In this document: in pieces, positions 1 to 9,655 of the stretch
Layout of the letters: each line of letters opens with the position of its first letter
Position numbering within the stretch: position 1 is the first letter of the stretch
NCBI GenBank assembly: GCA_965263205.1
Contig: CBDHHF010000022.1
Coordinates: 106,279 to 170,278 of the forward strand
Direction: 5' to 3'
Origin: JBCCIM01 sp965263205
Lineage (GTDB): Bacteria > Bacteroidota > Rhodothermia > Rhodothermales > JAHQVL01
DNA length: 64,000 nucleotides
The notes under the pieces: model-generated
Databases searched by the model: none
Seen by the model: the letters and a program-made list of their open reading frames with translations, nothing else
Told to the model about the DNA's origin: nothing
Made by a program: the position numbers and the translations under genes

Positions 1-901
1 TGCAGGCTGTGAGCTCCCCAATTCGCAAGCCCACCGCGCTGAAACACCCGATCCCGCGTTACAGCAAAAGCTTGAGCAACTCATCGATGGATTTCAGGGA
101 GATGTCGGCATTTACGTGCGGCATCTCGACTCAGGAAAAACTGCTGCCATTCGAGCAGATGAGCTCTTCCCAACTGCCAGTATGATCAAGGTCCCCATCC
201 TGCTCAAGATGTACGATCTGATCGAACAAGGCGCAATGGATTTCCATGGAAAGATCGTCTACCGTGATTCTTTGCTCTATGCCGGCGAGGACATTCTAGG
301 ATCGTTCAAAGACGGCGAAGAGATTGCCCTCAGCAAAGTCATCATGCTGATGATCACCACCAGTGACAACACAGCCAGCCTCTGGCTGCAACACCTGGCG
401 GGTACTGGCACAGCCATTAACGAATGGCTGGCTGAGCATGGATACACGCAAACGCGCGTCAACTCGCGCACAGAGGGCCGGCGAGGAGACTGGGAGTTGT
501 ACGGATGGGGCCAAACGACGCCACGAGAAATGTCGGATCTGTTTGTGATGATACGCGAAGGGCGCGCGGTCTCTCAAGCAGCCAGTGATGCCATGTACCG
601 AACGCTTACGCGCATTTACTGGAATGAAGAAGCGCTCTCGGAAATTCCACCCTTCGTACAGGCTGCATCTAAACAAGGGGCGGTTAACCAATCGCGATCA
701 GAAGTTGTGCTCGTAAACGCACCAGGTGGAGACTACGTGTTCACTGTAATTACCAAGAACCAGGAAGACCAAAGCTGGGAAGCAGACAATGCCGGCTTTG
801 TGCTCTTGCGCAATGTCTCCCGCCTTCTCTGGGACCACTTTGAACCTGATAACCCCTGGTCGCCGGCGGGAGAAACCCCTGAATCATTGCGCGTGCCCTA
901 A
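1..901 (+). CDS. Class A beta-lactamase-like serine hydrolase (5' partial)
   Basis: The reading frame is open from base 2, so the true start lies upstream of the window. The first visible residues (A-G-C, then a polar stretch) look like the end of a lipoprotein signal with the lipobox cysteine at residue 3, so the product is probably membrane-anchored and periplasmic. Counting from the first internal Met at 116, the family signatures are S22-M-I-K25 (SxxK nucleophile and base), S83-D-N85 (SDN loop) and K186-Q-G188 in place of the usual KTG. A T-T-P-R-E-M stretch (residues 134-139) is typical of class A enzymes, and E120 sits where Glu166 would be expected. The fold assignment is good. Whether it hydrolyses beta-lactams or another ester or amide is open, because KQG is unusual and the Asn170 equivalent is not obvious. 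Confidence 0.8.
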   Translation, partial: AGCELPNSQAHRAETPDPALQQKLEQLIDGFQGDVGIYVRHLDSGKTAAIRADELFPTASMIKVPILLKMYDLIEQGAMDFHGKIVYRDSLLYAGEDILGSFKDGEEIALSKVIMLMITTSDNTASLWLQHLAGTGTAINEWLAEHGYTQTRVNSRTEGRRGDWELYGWGQTTPREMSDLFVMIREGRAVSQAASDAMYRTLTRIYWNEEALSEIPPFVQAASKQGAVNQSRSEVVLVNAPGGDYVFTVITKNQEDQSWEADNAGFVLLRNVSRLLWDHFEPDNPWSPAGETPESLRVP

Positions 902-1196
902 CGCTCAAGTGTAACACAACGGGCAATTAACCTACTTTAACATAACCCACGACCCGTACTATCGAGTTGAATCTCGAAGCTAGAAGCACGTTCAACCTTC
1001 AGAGACTGTTGAGATTTTTCTTCATGTTTTGAGGAAGATGAGATTTTGAGTGATTTTTGGTACATCTCGACGATTGCATAGCCGAGCTACGTATGAGGAG
1101 AGTGGGCAAAAAAGCACCAAAAGATCGCTTTCTCAGGATGTGAAGAAATTTCTCAACAGCCTCTCAACTTATCATCTAAAACCTGTTCTCTCCATC

Positions 1197-2096
1197 ATGA
1201 AACATCTTTATAGCAAAGCGCTGGCGTTTTGCGTGGCCGCACTCCTTGTTGCCCCCCAATTTGCACAGGCGCAGCGCAACTTCGATGACGTACAGATTGA
1301 AGCCACAAAGCTAACGGACAACATTTATATGCTTGTTGGCGCCGGCGGCAACATCGGAGTCATCATTGGCGAAGACGGGACGTTTATTATTGATGATCAG
1401 TTTGCGCCGCTTACCGATAAAATCACGGCCAAAATCGCGGAGTTCACCGATAAGCCCGTCAAGTTTGTCATGAACACGCACTGGCATGGCGACCATACGG
1501 GCGGCAACGAAAATCTGGGGAAAGCCGGCGCCTTGATTGTTGCCCACGATAACGTGCGGGTGCGCATGAGCGCCAAACAGATGGAAGAAGCTGTCGAAAA
1601 TGCAGATGCAAGCGCTGCGCTGCCGGTCGTCACCTTTGCCCAAGATGTTACGTTCCACCTCAATGGTGAAACCATCCACGCGTTTCATGTGCAAGATGCC
1701 CATACAGATGGCGACACTATCATCCACTTTAAAAATGCCAACGTGATGCACCTGGGGGACACCTTTTTCTCCGGCCGCTTCCCCTACATCGACCTCGACT
1801 CGGGTGGCACAATCGACGGCATGATCTCTAGTGCAAACCGCGTGCTGTCTCTGGCGGATGAGAATACTCAGATTATCCCCGGACATGGCCCACTTTCAAC
1901 CCCCGAAGACTTGAAGAAATACCGCGACATGATGATGAAAATCAGAGCCAAGGTGATGATCATGGTGCGCGAAGACAAAACCCTCGAAGAAATTAAAGCC
2001 GCCAACCCTACGGAAGGCTACGAAGACTGGGGCACCGGCTTTATCACCAGTGAGCGGTTCATCAACATTCTCTACAACGACTTGTCCCAACAGTAA
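1197..2096 (+). CDS. Secreted metallo-beta-lactamase-fold hydrolase
   Basis: The start at 1197 is chosen because it opens a clear signal peptide (M-K-H-L-Y-S-K then a hydrophobic core ending A-Q-A-Q); an upstream in-frame start at 1050 would bury it. The 299-residue product has the zinc motif H-W-H-G-D-H-T-G-G-N, a downstream H-T-D-G-D and a G-D-T-F-F segment, and P-G-H-G-P near the C-terminus, which together give the usual two-zinc ligand set of the superfamily. It resembles the periplasmic 'MBL fold metallo-hydrolase' proteins near SoxH/quinoprotein-relay enzymes more than true carbapenemases. The substrate cannot be told from sequence. A strong terminator follows at once, so it is probably monocistronic. 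Confidence 0.85.
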   Translation: MKHLYSKALAFCVAALLVAPQFAQAQRNFDDVQIEATKLTDNIYMLVGAGGNIGVIIGEDGTFIIDDQFAPLTDKITAKIAEFTDKPVKFVMNTHWHGDHTGGNENLGKAGALIVAHDNVRVRMSAKQMEEAVENADASAALPVVTFAQDVTFHLNGETIHAFHVQDAHTDGDTIIHFKNANVMHLGDTFFSGRFPYIDLDSGGTIDGMISSANRVLSLADENTQIIPGHGPLSTPEDLKKYRDMMMKIRAKVMIMVREDKTLEEIKAANPTEGYEDWGTGFITSERFINILYNDLSQQ

Positions 2097-2116
2097 CGTT
2101 TCGATTTACGTTGTAT

Positions 2117-2154
2117 CCCTCCCTTGTGATGGCTGATCAAGGGAGGGATTTTTT
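2117..2154 (+). terminator. Rho-independent terminator after the MBL-fold gene
   Basis: A perfect 9-bp stem, CCCTCCCTT (2117-2125) with AAGGGAGGG (2139-2147), has a 13-nt loop and is followed by a T-rich run (2149-2154). It lies 20 bases after the stop at 2096 and argues against any gene start before about 2155. Confidence 0.85.
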
Positions 2155-2179
2155 GTATACCAAATTGCCTGCTGCGACT

Positions 2180-2785
2180 ATGAGTTGGATCAAAACTGTT
2201 TCTTATGAAGATGCGCCACCCCAATTGCGGAAGTTGTTCGATCGGGTCAGGCGCCCAGATGGCTATATCGACAACATTCTCCTTGTGCACGGCCTGCGGC
2301 CGCATACACTACAGGGACACATGGTGTTGTACAAAAATGTATTACATCATCAGGGGAATGCGTTGGGCAAGTGGTTTCTCGAATCCATTGGTGTGCTGGT
2401 AAGCCATCTGAATGCGTGTACATACTGTGTGGAGCATCACTTTGCCGGCCTCAGGAAACTGTTAAACGACGAAACGCGTGCCACCAATATCAGGCAAGCA
2501 ATCGAATCGCAAAATTTCAAAGCGGCGTTCACCGATGCGGAGGCGCTTGCGCTTGGTTATGTGGTTACCCTCACCACAACACCCGACGCGATGACGTCAA
2601 CGATGCTAGCGCAATTAAGAGAAGCCGGCTATGACGACGGGAAAATTCTCGAAATCAACCAGGTTGCCAGCTATTTTGCCTACGCAAATCGCACGGTATT
2701 GGGGTTAGGAGTATCGCTAAAAAATGATATCCTGGGCCTCTCACCCGGTGATTCATCTGACCCTGAAAATTGGTCACACGCCTGA
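2180..2785 (+). CDS. AhpD/carboxymuconolactone-decarboxylase-like peroxidase-related protein
   Basis: The start at 2180 (M-S-W-I-K-T-V) is preferred over an upstream TTG at 2111, because the latter lies inside the preceding terminator. The roughly 201-residue protein has the AhpD-like active-site stretch N-A-C-T-Y-C-V-E-H-H (CxxC plus His), the hallmark of alkylhydroperoxidase D and related 'peroxidase-related enzyme' proteins. The helical pattern and the D-A-M-T-S-T-M-L motif further on fit the same all-alpha fold. A cytoplasmic thiol-dependent peroxide reductase or disulfide relay role is inferred from the family; the electron donor is not encoded nearby. Confidence 0.8.
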   Translation: MSWIKTVSYEDAPPQLRKLFDRVRRPDGYIDNILLVHGLRPHTLQGHMVLYKNVLHHQGNALGKWFLESIGVLVSHLNACTYCVEHHFAGLRKLLNDETRATNIRQAIESQNFKAAFTDAEALALGYVVTLTTTPDAMTSTMLAQLREAGYDDGKILEINQVASYFAYANRTVLGLGVSLKNDILGLSPGDSSDPENWSHA

Positions 2786-2802
2786 GCTAAAGGGTATTCC
2801 TG

Positions 2803-2830
2803 TTGACATAGTTTCATTCGAGCCTAGCAT
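2803..2830 (+). promoter_or_regulatory. Candidate sigma-70-type promoter for the TonB receptor gene
   Basis: TTGACA (2803-2808) is separated by 16 bases from TAGCAT (2825-2830), about 40 bases before the start codon of the receptor gene. The -35 is perfect and the -10 partial. Bacteroidota-type housekeeping promoters differ from this consensus, so this is tentative. Confidence 0.35.
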
Positions 2831-2868
2831 CTATCTTATCGCAATCATTTTCATTTTCCACCGTTAGC

Positions 2869-5163
2869 ATGCGCTTTATGCCATTCCACCCATCTGATGT
2901 AGTCGCTTTTTTGGGGCGGAATGCATTGCTTTTGTTCCTGCTTGTAGCAGGCTCAAACATCTACCAGGCGAACGGCCAATCTGCTACGATTCGAGGATTT
3001 ATAACAGACGCGGAAGATGGCGAGTCGCTTCAGGGTGTCAACGTCGTGCTTGACAACGGAGAAGGCGGCTTTTACGGAACGGTTACGGATAATGATGGCG
3101 TCTATGCGCTGTCGCGCGTTCCGCCAGGACGCTATGTATTCCAGGTCTCCTACATTGGCTATGACGTCCACAGAGATACGTTGCTCCTCCGCTCGGGCAC
3201 CATTACCTCCATGGATGTCGAGTTGCAGACTAAACAATCGCAGCTTGGCGAGGTGATGGTTGAGGCAGAGTTGCCCGGCGGTGCAGCCCGCGTGACAGCT
3301 GGCTTGCAATCAGTACGCCCCCAGGACATTGAGCTTGTGCCGGCACCAGACGTATCCGGCGACCTTGCCACGTACCTGACCACCCTGCCCGGGGTTGTTG
3401 CCATCGGCGATCGCGGCGGACAGCTCTTTGTGCGCGGCGGTGAACCGTCGCATAACATGGCGCTGATCGACGGCATGTACGTCCATCAACCGTTTCATAT
3501 CCTCGGATTTTACTCCGCATTCCCAGCTGACATCATCAACCGCGCCGACGTATACGCCGGCGGATTTGGTAGCCAGTTTAATGGGCGCATTTCTTCCGTA
3601 ATCGATGTATACACGCGGAACGGCAACAAGAAAAAGTACCAGGGCAGCGCGTCCATTGCCCCGTTTGTGAGTGCAGCAACCATCGAAGGGCCACTGTTTT
3701 CCGGGCGAACATCTATCCTGGGATCGATCAGGCAATCGGTTATCAAACAGGGCGCACAAAATTATATTTCGGAAGATTTGCCGTATAACTTTGGCGATGC
3801 ATTTGCCAAACTGCACACCTACATCTCCGAGAACTCACAGCTTTCCTTTAGCTTTATCAATACACACGACCGGGGTGAACTGGGTGAGCCTTCAGTAGAT
3901 CGTGTACTCGACGAAATCAGGTGGAGCAATACTGCTTTCGGGATGCGCTACCTGTTTCTTTCAGGCTCCAAGCCCTTCTTAGGGGAATTGCTGTTTTCTG
4001 TATCGCGCATGCGCTCCGAAGTGGGACCAAGCGAAGATCCTGTACGCTCCTCTGACTTCAACAGCTTTAATTACGCGGTAAACTTTACCAACTTCATCGG
4101 CCGTACGGAATGGAAGTATGGCATTTTCACGCGGGCGCCGGCGCTTGAAACGGAGTTGGGCGGCTTGTATCAGAATCTGCAGGTTGGTATTGGCAAGCGC
4201 CACAAAATTGGCCTGTACATCGAACCGGATGTCCACATCAATGCGCAGTTGCGTGCCCGTGTTGGGGTGGTAGCCATGATGTTTACGGGTGATCGAACAA
4301 ACCGCTTTATTGAACCCCGGGCACGTATTGTATGGGAGAAAGGACCGCACGAAATCAGCGGCGCGTTTGGCCTCTACCACCAGGAAGTGATTGGCCTTAC
4401 CGATCGCCGGGATGCCACAAATATTTTCACGGCCTGGGTTAGCGCACCTTCTGATGAAATTACGGGCGCGGCGCACGCTGTTGCCGGCTACCGGTATCAC
4501 CCCGCCCCATGGATCGAAATTGGTTCAGAAATCTTCTACAAAAACTTCGACAACGTGTACATCGCTGAGTGGACCTCTTTCCCCCGGTTCACCACGCGTA
4601 TGCAACGCGCCTCGGGTCGCGCCCTCGGGTGGGATTTGCGTGTGGAAGTGCGTCGACCCAATTTTTATGGGTACCTCAACTACGGTCTCTCCGGCGTAAA
4701 ATACACTGCTAAGCAGGCCTCACTGCCGCTTTGGTACGGCACGGATGAGCTGGATTTCCGTCCGCCACACGATCGACGCCATCAGTTGAATATCTTGGCA
4801 AGCACCAAGTTTAAGGAGTTTGACATCAGCGCCCGCTGGAATTTCGGCTCTGGTTTGCCCTACAACCGGGTGGTTGGGTTTGACGGATTTGTATTGTTGG
4901 ATGGCGTGCAAAACATTTTTGAAGTTCAGGATGATCGCCGCGTGATCTACGATTTGCCGTTCAGGGGCGTCCTGCCGACCTACCACCGGCTGGATATCTC
5001 GGCTGACAGAAAATTCCAGTTTGAAAACATGGCGCTCACGGTGCAAGCCGGCATCATCAACGTGTACAACAGGCGCAACTTGTTGGCGCTTGATATTTTC
5101 ACGCTGCGCAGAACAGACCAATTGCCGATCATCCCCACGCTCGGCCTCAAAGTAGAACTCTAA
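2869..5163 (+). CDS. TonB-dependent outer-membrane receptor with carboxypeptidase-regulatory-like N-domain
   Basis: The 764-residue protein has an N-terminal signal peptide (hydrophobic stretch around residues 15-33), then a carboxypeptidase D regulatory-like beta-sandwich (about 40-125; I-R-G-F-I-T-D-A-E-D-G-E and the G-V-Y-A-L-S-R-V-P-P-G-R-Y motif). A plug domain follows (about 140-245; G-D-R-G-G-Q-L-F-V-R-G-G-E-P is the typical plug motif), and the rest is beta-strand-rich barrel. It should bind and import a ligand across the outer membrane using TonB/ExbBD energy. No obvious SusD partner is present; the lipoprotein five bases downstream is the likely partner. The ligand is unknown. The C-terminus (L-G-L-K-V-E-L) is consistent with a barrel end. 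Confidence 0.9.
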   Translation: MRFMPFHPSDVVAFLGRNALLLFLLVAGSNIYQANGQSATIRGFITDAEDGESLQGVNVVLDNGEGGFYGTVTDNDGVYALSRVPPGRYVFQVSYIGYDVHRDTLLLRSGTITSMDVELQTKQSQLGEVMVEAELPGGAARVTAGLQSVRPQDIELVPAPDVSGDLATYLTTLPGVVAIGDRGGQLFVRGGEPSHNMALIDGMYVHQPFHILGFYSAFPADIINRADVYAGGFGSQFNGRISSVIDVYTRNGNKKKYQGSASIAPFVSAATIEGPLFSGRTSILGSIRQSVIKQGAQNYISEDLPYNFGDAFAKLHTYISENSQLSFSFINTHDRGELGEPSVDRVLDEIRWSNTAFGMRYLFLSGSKPFLGELLFSVSRMRSEVGPSEDPVRSSDFNSFNYAVNFTNFIGRTEWKYGIFTRAPALETELGGLYQNLQVGIGKRHKIGLYIEPDVHINAQLRARVGVVAMMFTGDRTNRFIEPRARIVWEKGPHEISGAFGLYHQEVIGLTDRRDATNIFTAWVSAPSDEITGAAHAVAGYRYHPAPWIEIGSEIFYKNFDNVYIAEWTSFPRFTTRMQRASGRALGWDLRVEVRRPNFYGYLNYGLSGVKYTAKQASLPLWYGTDELDFRPPHDRRHQLNILASTKFKEFDISARWNFGSGLPYNRVVGFDGFVLLDGVQNIFEVQDDRRVIYDLPFRGVLPTYHRLDISADRKFQFENMALTVQAGIINVYNRRNLLALDIFTLRRTDQLPIIPTLGLKVEL

Positions 5164-5167
5164 TTGC

Positions 5168-6094
5168 ATGCCCCGTATGTTCGGACGATCAATGCGCTTG
5201 CTCTCCGTTTTCACGCTTGCCGCTTTGTTGCTTACTGCGTGTAACGACGACGTTAATCCGTTTATTGGAACGGAGCTGCCCTACACGGTTTGGGGCAATA
5301 TCAATCCGCAAGCGGATACACAGGCGGTGCGGGTATTCCTCATCGACGACATTCTACAGTTGGTCAGCCCAGACCCGCTCGATGCGGAAGTGTCTATCAT
5401 CGAACTCGATAGCGGCGACCGGCACACGTTGCAAGACTCCGTGATTAAACTGCCTAACGGCGATTACAGACACATCTTTTGGGCGGCTTTCTCGGTAGAG
5501 CACCTGAATACCTACCGGCTGGAAGTCGAGCGGTCGGATGGCCAGCTTACCAATAGTAGTGATGTGCAGGTCCCAGCCCCCATTGAACTGGACGTTGTGC
5601 CTACGGACCCCAACGCGCTTTCTGAGCTTATCCAGCGGGTTAACATCATCGGCCAACCGCCGGCCCTGCCTCGAATTGACGTAACGTATCGCGCATTTGC
5701 GGTATCAACCGAACGCGTCCGGCTTGCGGACAACCCGGTGACGCTACAGTACTCGGGCACAACCCGCATTATAGATGACACCCTGCGTCTCGATATGGAC
5801 TTACGGGCTGACTACCGCGCCATCAGTCGGGATTTTGATGACAACGAACTTGGCGGATTGATCTGCCTGGATGGTGTTGATCTTGAGGTGCATGTAGGCA
5901 ACGCAGCCTGGGAATCACCTACCGGGGTATTCGACGCCAACTTCCTGGTCGAACCGGGTTCGCTCTCCAATATCGAGAATGGATTTGGATTTTTTGGTGC
6001 CGGCTATGTAGAAACCGTCCAATTCCGGCCACGCGATCTCTCGCTGGTCCGGGCCGGCTTCTTCGACTGCGTGGCACCCATTGAGACCGGCTGA
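5168..6094 (+). CDS. Outer-membrane lipoprotein paired with the TonB receptor (DUF4249-like)
   Basis: This gene starts 5 bases after the receptor stop, so the two are almost certainly co-transcribed. The N-terminus is a lipoprotein signal (hydrophobic core then L-L-T-A-C, lipobox Cys about residue 25). The body is beta-rich, opening with a short Y-T-V-W-G-N-I strand, A-x-V-x-I-I-E-L and a Y-R-L-E-V strand, which is the layout of DUF4249-type lipoproteins that travel with TonB receptors in Bacteroidota. The family match is by pattern only. It probably acts at the outer membrane as a ligand-handling or lid subunit of the receptor. A second in-frame ATG at 5177 could also serve as the start. Confidence 0.65.
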   Translation: MPRMFGRSMRLLSVFTLAALLLTACNDDVNPFIGTELPYTVWGNINPQADTQAVRVFLIDDILQLVSPDPLDAEVSIIELDSGDRHTLQDSVIKLPNGDYRHIFWAAFSVEHLNTYRLEVERSDGQLTNSSDVQVPAPIELDVVPTDPNALSELIQRVNIIGQPPALPRIDVTYRAFAVSTERVRLADNPVTLQYSGTTRIIDDTLRLDMDLRADYRAISRDFDDNELGGLICLDGVDLEVHVGNAAWESPTGVFDANFLVEPGSLSNIENGFGFFGAGYVETVQFRPRDLSLVRAGFFDCVAPIETG

Positions 6095-6527
6095 GTTGTT
6101 ATAGCCACTGGCGCGTTCAGCTATTCAGGAAATATCTTTCAGACATACATCTCAGCAAACAACACACCGGTCCGCACGTACTAATACTTAAGTTAGTTAC
6201 TCACCATAAGTCCATTTTTGTAAATCTGGGGTAATTGCGGCCAACACCTCCCAATTGGCGCAAGAAAAAAACCTACCGAGGTACGCGCCATTAATCAGAA
6301 AGCCGTCTATACCCACTAAATAATGGCGCATATGCGTTAAGCCAAAGGTGCTATTGCAATCTTGTGGGTGTGCCTATCTTTGAATCACGAAAACAAAACG
6401 CGCACTGCGTAGGAGAAATCCGACCATTTTACCGGGGGGCAATTGGTTGGATGATTCCCGCGAAGTGCGCGTTCTGTTTTTAAGGAGGTTTTTCCAGCCC
6501 GCGTTGAGTGACTTCAGGCGTTTGAGA
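6095..6527. other. Convergent intergenic region with a long bidirectional hairpin
   Basis: This 433-base gap separates two converging genes. I see no coding sequence or tRNA. Its main feature is the large inverted repeat at 6389-6481 (listed separately); the remainder is AT-rich and featureless to me. Confidence 0.5.
6389..6481. terminator. Long inverted repeat, probable bidirectional terminator or structured RNA
   Basis: AACGCGCACT (6397-6406) pairs with AGTGCGCGTT (6464-6473). After one mismatch the stem extends outward for about 6 more A-T/C-G pairs, giving roughly 17 bp in all. It ends in a T run on the plus strand (6477-6481) and an A-rich run (T-rich on the minus strand) at 6390-6398. 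The loop of 57 nt is much longer than in a normal terminator and contains a G6 run. Position between convergent genes supports a terminator; the long loop leaves room for another RNA role. Confidence 0.55.
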
Positions 6528-9500
6528 TTATTGCACCAACAACATTGTACGCTCTATCCGCTCTGCACCTGTATCTAGCACATACACATATACACCGCTA
6601 GCTAACTGCCCCGCATCAAACTGCACTTCATACTGTCCGCCCAGTTGAAATTGTTGCACCAATACAGCGACCTGGCGTCCCAACATATCGTACACTGACA
6701 GGTTCACATCTGCTGCTTTGGGCAAGCCATAGCGGATGCTGGTGTTGCCGGCAAATGGATTGGGGAAATTTGTCTCCAGTACCAGTTTATCCGTCGGCGG
6801 CGTTTGTTGTGGCGGAGCTGATGACAGGCGGACAGGGTCATAAGTTTGGGTAAAGTACCGGCCACTTCGCAACGGCTGTCCATCAGGTGTACCGGCAATA
6901 CCGTGTGGATCTACAGCCTGCGGCTCACCAACGGCCTGCACGTAGTAATAATAGTCGACACCCTCCCCCACGTCGACATCCAAATAGCTAACAGCCGAGA
7001 CCGGTAAGCTGGCAACGTGCTCATACGCACAGATACGGTTTGGGTCATCGAGACACCCTGAAGCATAGAGATTGTCTACCCAGCCTTCTGTCCGGTAGAT
7101 TTCCCACCCCGTAACAGTGGGGCCACCGGCTGCAGGCTGCCATTCCAGTACAATCCCTTCATCGCGCCCCCACACCGAAAAACGCTGCGGCGGTCGCGGC
7201 GGCTCAACGATGGGATACTGCGCCATTTCGCCGCTTGCACGATACAGGTCGCGTGCACGGAAGAATGTGTTAAACAGCGAGTCTCGGGCCGACATCACCC
7301 ACTGATTCTTGGTCTGGAGTTCAGTCCCAACAAACACTTGATCATAATCAAATGGTGTTGTGTTTATTTCCCCATCGCCGTTGGCATCGTAAGGAATCAA
7401 CTCGGCATCACGATCCTGGCCAGCGGTAGCATAGGCACGACCTATATCGACCGCAGCGTCATAACTCAAGCCGGCTATGCCATCTGCCGCCGCAACATTG
7501 ATACACGACCCAAAAGGCATATCGTACGGCCCGTACGCAATTTGAGGTGAGAAACCACCGATGCCACCATGCTGGATCATACTGGGATCTGTTTGAGAAT
7601 CCCAAAATCGGCCGGTCGGTTCAACGGTGTCTGCAAAGTGCGGGTACGTACGCGGCTCATCGAATCCGCCCTCTATTTGGTATTGATACAAAAAGGCACT
7701 GCCTTCCCCATCGTAGTTGGTATACCAATCGCTGGCAATCCAACCAATCCGCGACGGCTGCCCACGGTCGTACGTGCGGTCTTCGGTCGATCGGTCAGCG
7801 TGCAACGTAATACGGCCAACCATATTGGGATCAGCCAGCCGGCCCAGTGTATCACCCGGGGCAATCAGATCTTCAATTCTGATCACCTCGTTCATTGTCC
7901 GTCCAACCAGCGGTGCGCCTAAATTGTCATACTCTAAAAACGGCGCATCATATTCCGGATCAAACCCATTCCATCCATATACAGCTGTGAAGTCGACAGG
8001 ATAATCCTGATTGCCGTCTCCAACAACATCGTGCATGGCCTGCTTCCCCCAGACAGAAGTTGGGCTACCTACCCCCCATCCAGCCTGTTCAGTGCCGGCC
8101 CAGCGATGATTCCAGTAAAAATAAACGCCGTTCAATGTCTGCCCGGGAAGCTCAATTTCCTCATCCCAGTCATCATTCCCTGTATTACAAAATGTATACG
8201 AGAGAATGTGATAATCATCATGGTGCGCATTTGCGTAAGCGTATGCACGGCGCTCAACCGTTAAGCCAAGCGCTGTTGTAAATACGTTTTGAATCATCCG
8301 ATCAGCCGGGATGGTCGGATCCACTTCGTCCAGCACCTTGCTCAGATCTTCTGTGGATCGTCCATTCACCTCAACTACGGTATCCTCAAAACGCCCAATC
8401 AGTTTGTGATCGATCGGCGTTATACCATACAACCTGGAACTTGGGCCACTGCGGAATACACGATAAGACTTTAGCTCACCATGCGTATCAACCCAGTCCT
8501 TCGCACCAACCCAGAAGTTACGGGAATAACCATGACTTGCGTAGCGCTGGAAGCCAGGATAAACCATTCCTCTCTCGTTTGGCGTATTCCGACCATGAAA
8601 ATCATAGGGATGCTGATAGTCGCCAATATCCAACCACTTCAATCGCCGCCGGCTATCAAACTCTACCCGAAATACGTGACGGATCGTAAGCCGCGTGGCA
8701 CGTCGATTGGTAACCTCAAGCACGTAGGTACCAGAATCAGACTGTTGAAAATCAGACAGCACCAGGCGATCGGTCTGTTGCCCAGCGATAGGTACACCAC
8801 GTTTAACCCACTTATACTGGTTATACCGACCAGCAAAGGCGCCTTGCAAAATGACCGGTTCATTTTCGAACCCAGTCAAGGTTGTACTTCCAGCCACCTG
8901 ATTATCATACAAGAATTCCTGAGCAACCGACAAATTGGGTTCAATATCATCGAAGCGAAGAAAGTTATGTGAAACGTCTAGACGACGAAGCACGCCAAAC
9001 GCTCGCATAACACTTAGATCCGGCAAATCGAACAGGCCACCATGGCTTAAATCCAGAATCTCTAATTTCGAGAGGGTCGTGATATCTTGCGGGAGATCTT
9101 CCTGGATGTAGCTGCCACTGACGTCAAACACACGTAGCTGCTGCATACCTCCGAGTGAATCTGGAAAAGAAAGAAATGAATTCTCTTCCAGGTCCAGAAT
9201 TTCTAGATTTGCGAGCTGGTTGATAGACGTGGGAATGTCACCCGACATAAAGTTGGATGACAGGTCTAATACCTTCAACGCCGACAGATCGCCAATTTTG
9301 TCCGGTAGATTCCCGATAACATTGTTTTCGGGTAGCTCCAGATGTGTGACGCGGCCATCCGTGACTGTAACGCCAAACCAAGTATCTAGCGGACCAGACA
9401 GCCAGTTTCGCCCTCGCGTCCATAACCATCTGTTATTTTCTTCTGCAAAAGCCACAAGTGCCAGCGAGTCCTGCTCAAGCGCACTGCGTGGTATCCAGGA

Positions 9501-9584
9501 CGCTTCATCGAGGGATACACGCGAAATACCACTCCCAACAACTGCAAGGAATGCCAAAAATGATATGCTAGCTATGCGAAGCAT
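6528..9584 (-). CDS. Secreted leucine-rich-repeat/Ig-like/FN3 protein with T9SS sorting domain
   Basis: The start at 9584 (M-L-R-I-A-S-I) gives a signal peptide directly; an upstream TTG at 9659 would overlap the previous gene. The product is about 1018 residues: leucine-rich repeats at roughly 70-220 (repeated L-x-x-L-x-x-L-D-L units); an Ig-like segment (about 225-310, with D-S-G-T-Y-V-L-E-V); a large region of unknown fold; an FN3-like domain (about 830-915); and a C-terminal type IX sorting domain (F-P-N-P-F, then S-V-Y-D-M-L-G-R-Q-V, ending G-V-Y-V-Y-V). It is predicted to be exported by T9SS and attached to the surface or released. The LRR, Ig and FN3 parts suggest binding or adhesion. 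It lies on the same strand 72 bases after the biotin carboxylase gene; no functional link is evident. Confidence 0.85.
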   Translation of the reverse strand: MLRIASISFLAFLAVVGSGISRVSLDEASWIPRSALEQDSLALVAFAEENNRWLWTRGRNWLSGPLDTWFGVTVTDGRVTHLELPENNVIGNLPDKIGDLSALKVLDLSSNFMSGDIPTSINQLANLEILDLEENSFLSFPDSLGGMQQLRVFDVSGSYIQEDLPQDITTLSKLEILDLSHGGLFDLPDLSVMRAFGVLRRLDVSHNFLRFDDIEPNLSVAQEFLYDNQVAGSTTLTGFENEPVILQGAFAGRYNQYKWVKRGVPIAGQQTDRLVLSDFQQSDSGTYVLEVTNRRATRLTIRHVFRVEFDSRRRLKWLDIGDYQHPYDFHGRNTPNERGMVYPGFQRYASHGYSRNFWVGAKDWVDTHGELKSYRVFRSGPSSRLYGITPIDHKLIGRFEDTVVEVNGRSTEDLSKVLDEVDPTIPADRMIQNVFTTALGLTVERRAYAYANAHHDDYHILSYTFCNTGNDDWDEEIELPGQTLNGVYFYWNHRWAGTEQAGWGVGSPTSVWGKQAMHDVVGDGNQDYPVDFTAVYGWNGFDPEYDAPFLEYDNLGAPLVGRTMNEVIRIEDLIAPGDTLGRLADPNMVGRITLHADRSTEDRTYDRGQPSRIGWIASDWYTNYDGEGSAFLYQYQIEGGFDEPRTYPHFADTVEPTGRFWDSQTDPSMIQHGGIGGFSPQIAYGPYDMPFGSCINVAAADGIAGLSYDAAVDIGRAYATAGQDRDAELIPYDANGDGEINTTPFDYDQVFVGTELQTKNQWVMSARDSLFNTFFRARDLYRASGEMAQYPIVEPPRPPQRFSVWGRDEGIVLEWQPAAGGPTVTGWEIYRTEGWVDNLYASGCLDDPNRICAYEHVASLPVSAVSYLDVDVGEGVDYYYYVQAVGEPQAVDPHGIAGTPDGQPLRSGRYFTQTYDPVRLSSAPPQQTPPTDKLVLETNFPNPFAGNTSIRYGLPKAADVNLSVYDMLGRQVAVLVQQFQLGGQYEVQFDAGQLASGVYVYVLDTGAERIERTMLLVQ

Positions 9585-9655
9585 CGAAAGACTAAAACCT
9601 GTTTTACGACCCTTTACACGGAGGCAAACTAAAGATAAAGCTTTACAACCTACCG

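Noticed and set aside
1..901. Acquired antibiotic-resistance beta-lactamase
   Set aside because: Fold and SxxK/SDN fit, but KQG and lack of an Asn170 equivalent do not support calling it a resistance enzyme.
1050..1196. Longer N-terminus for the MBL-fold protein
   Set aside because: Start at 1197 gives a clean signal peptide; the upstream part is polar and unlike the family.
2111..2179. TTG start for the AhpD-like gene
   Set aside because: Lies inside a clear terminator hairpin; ATG at 2180 is better.
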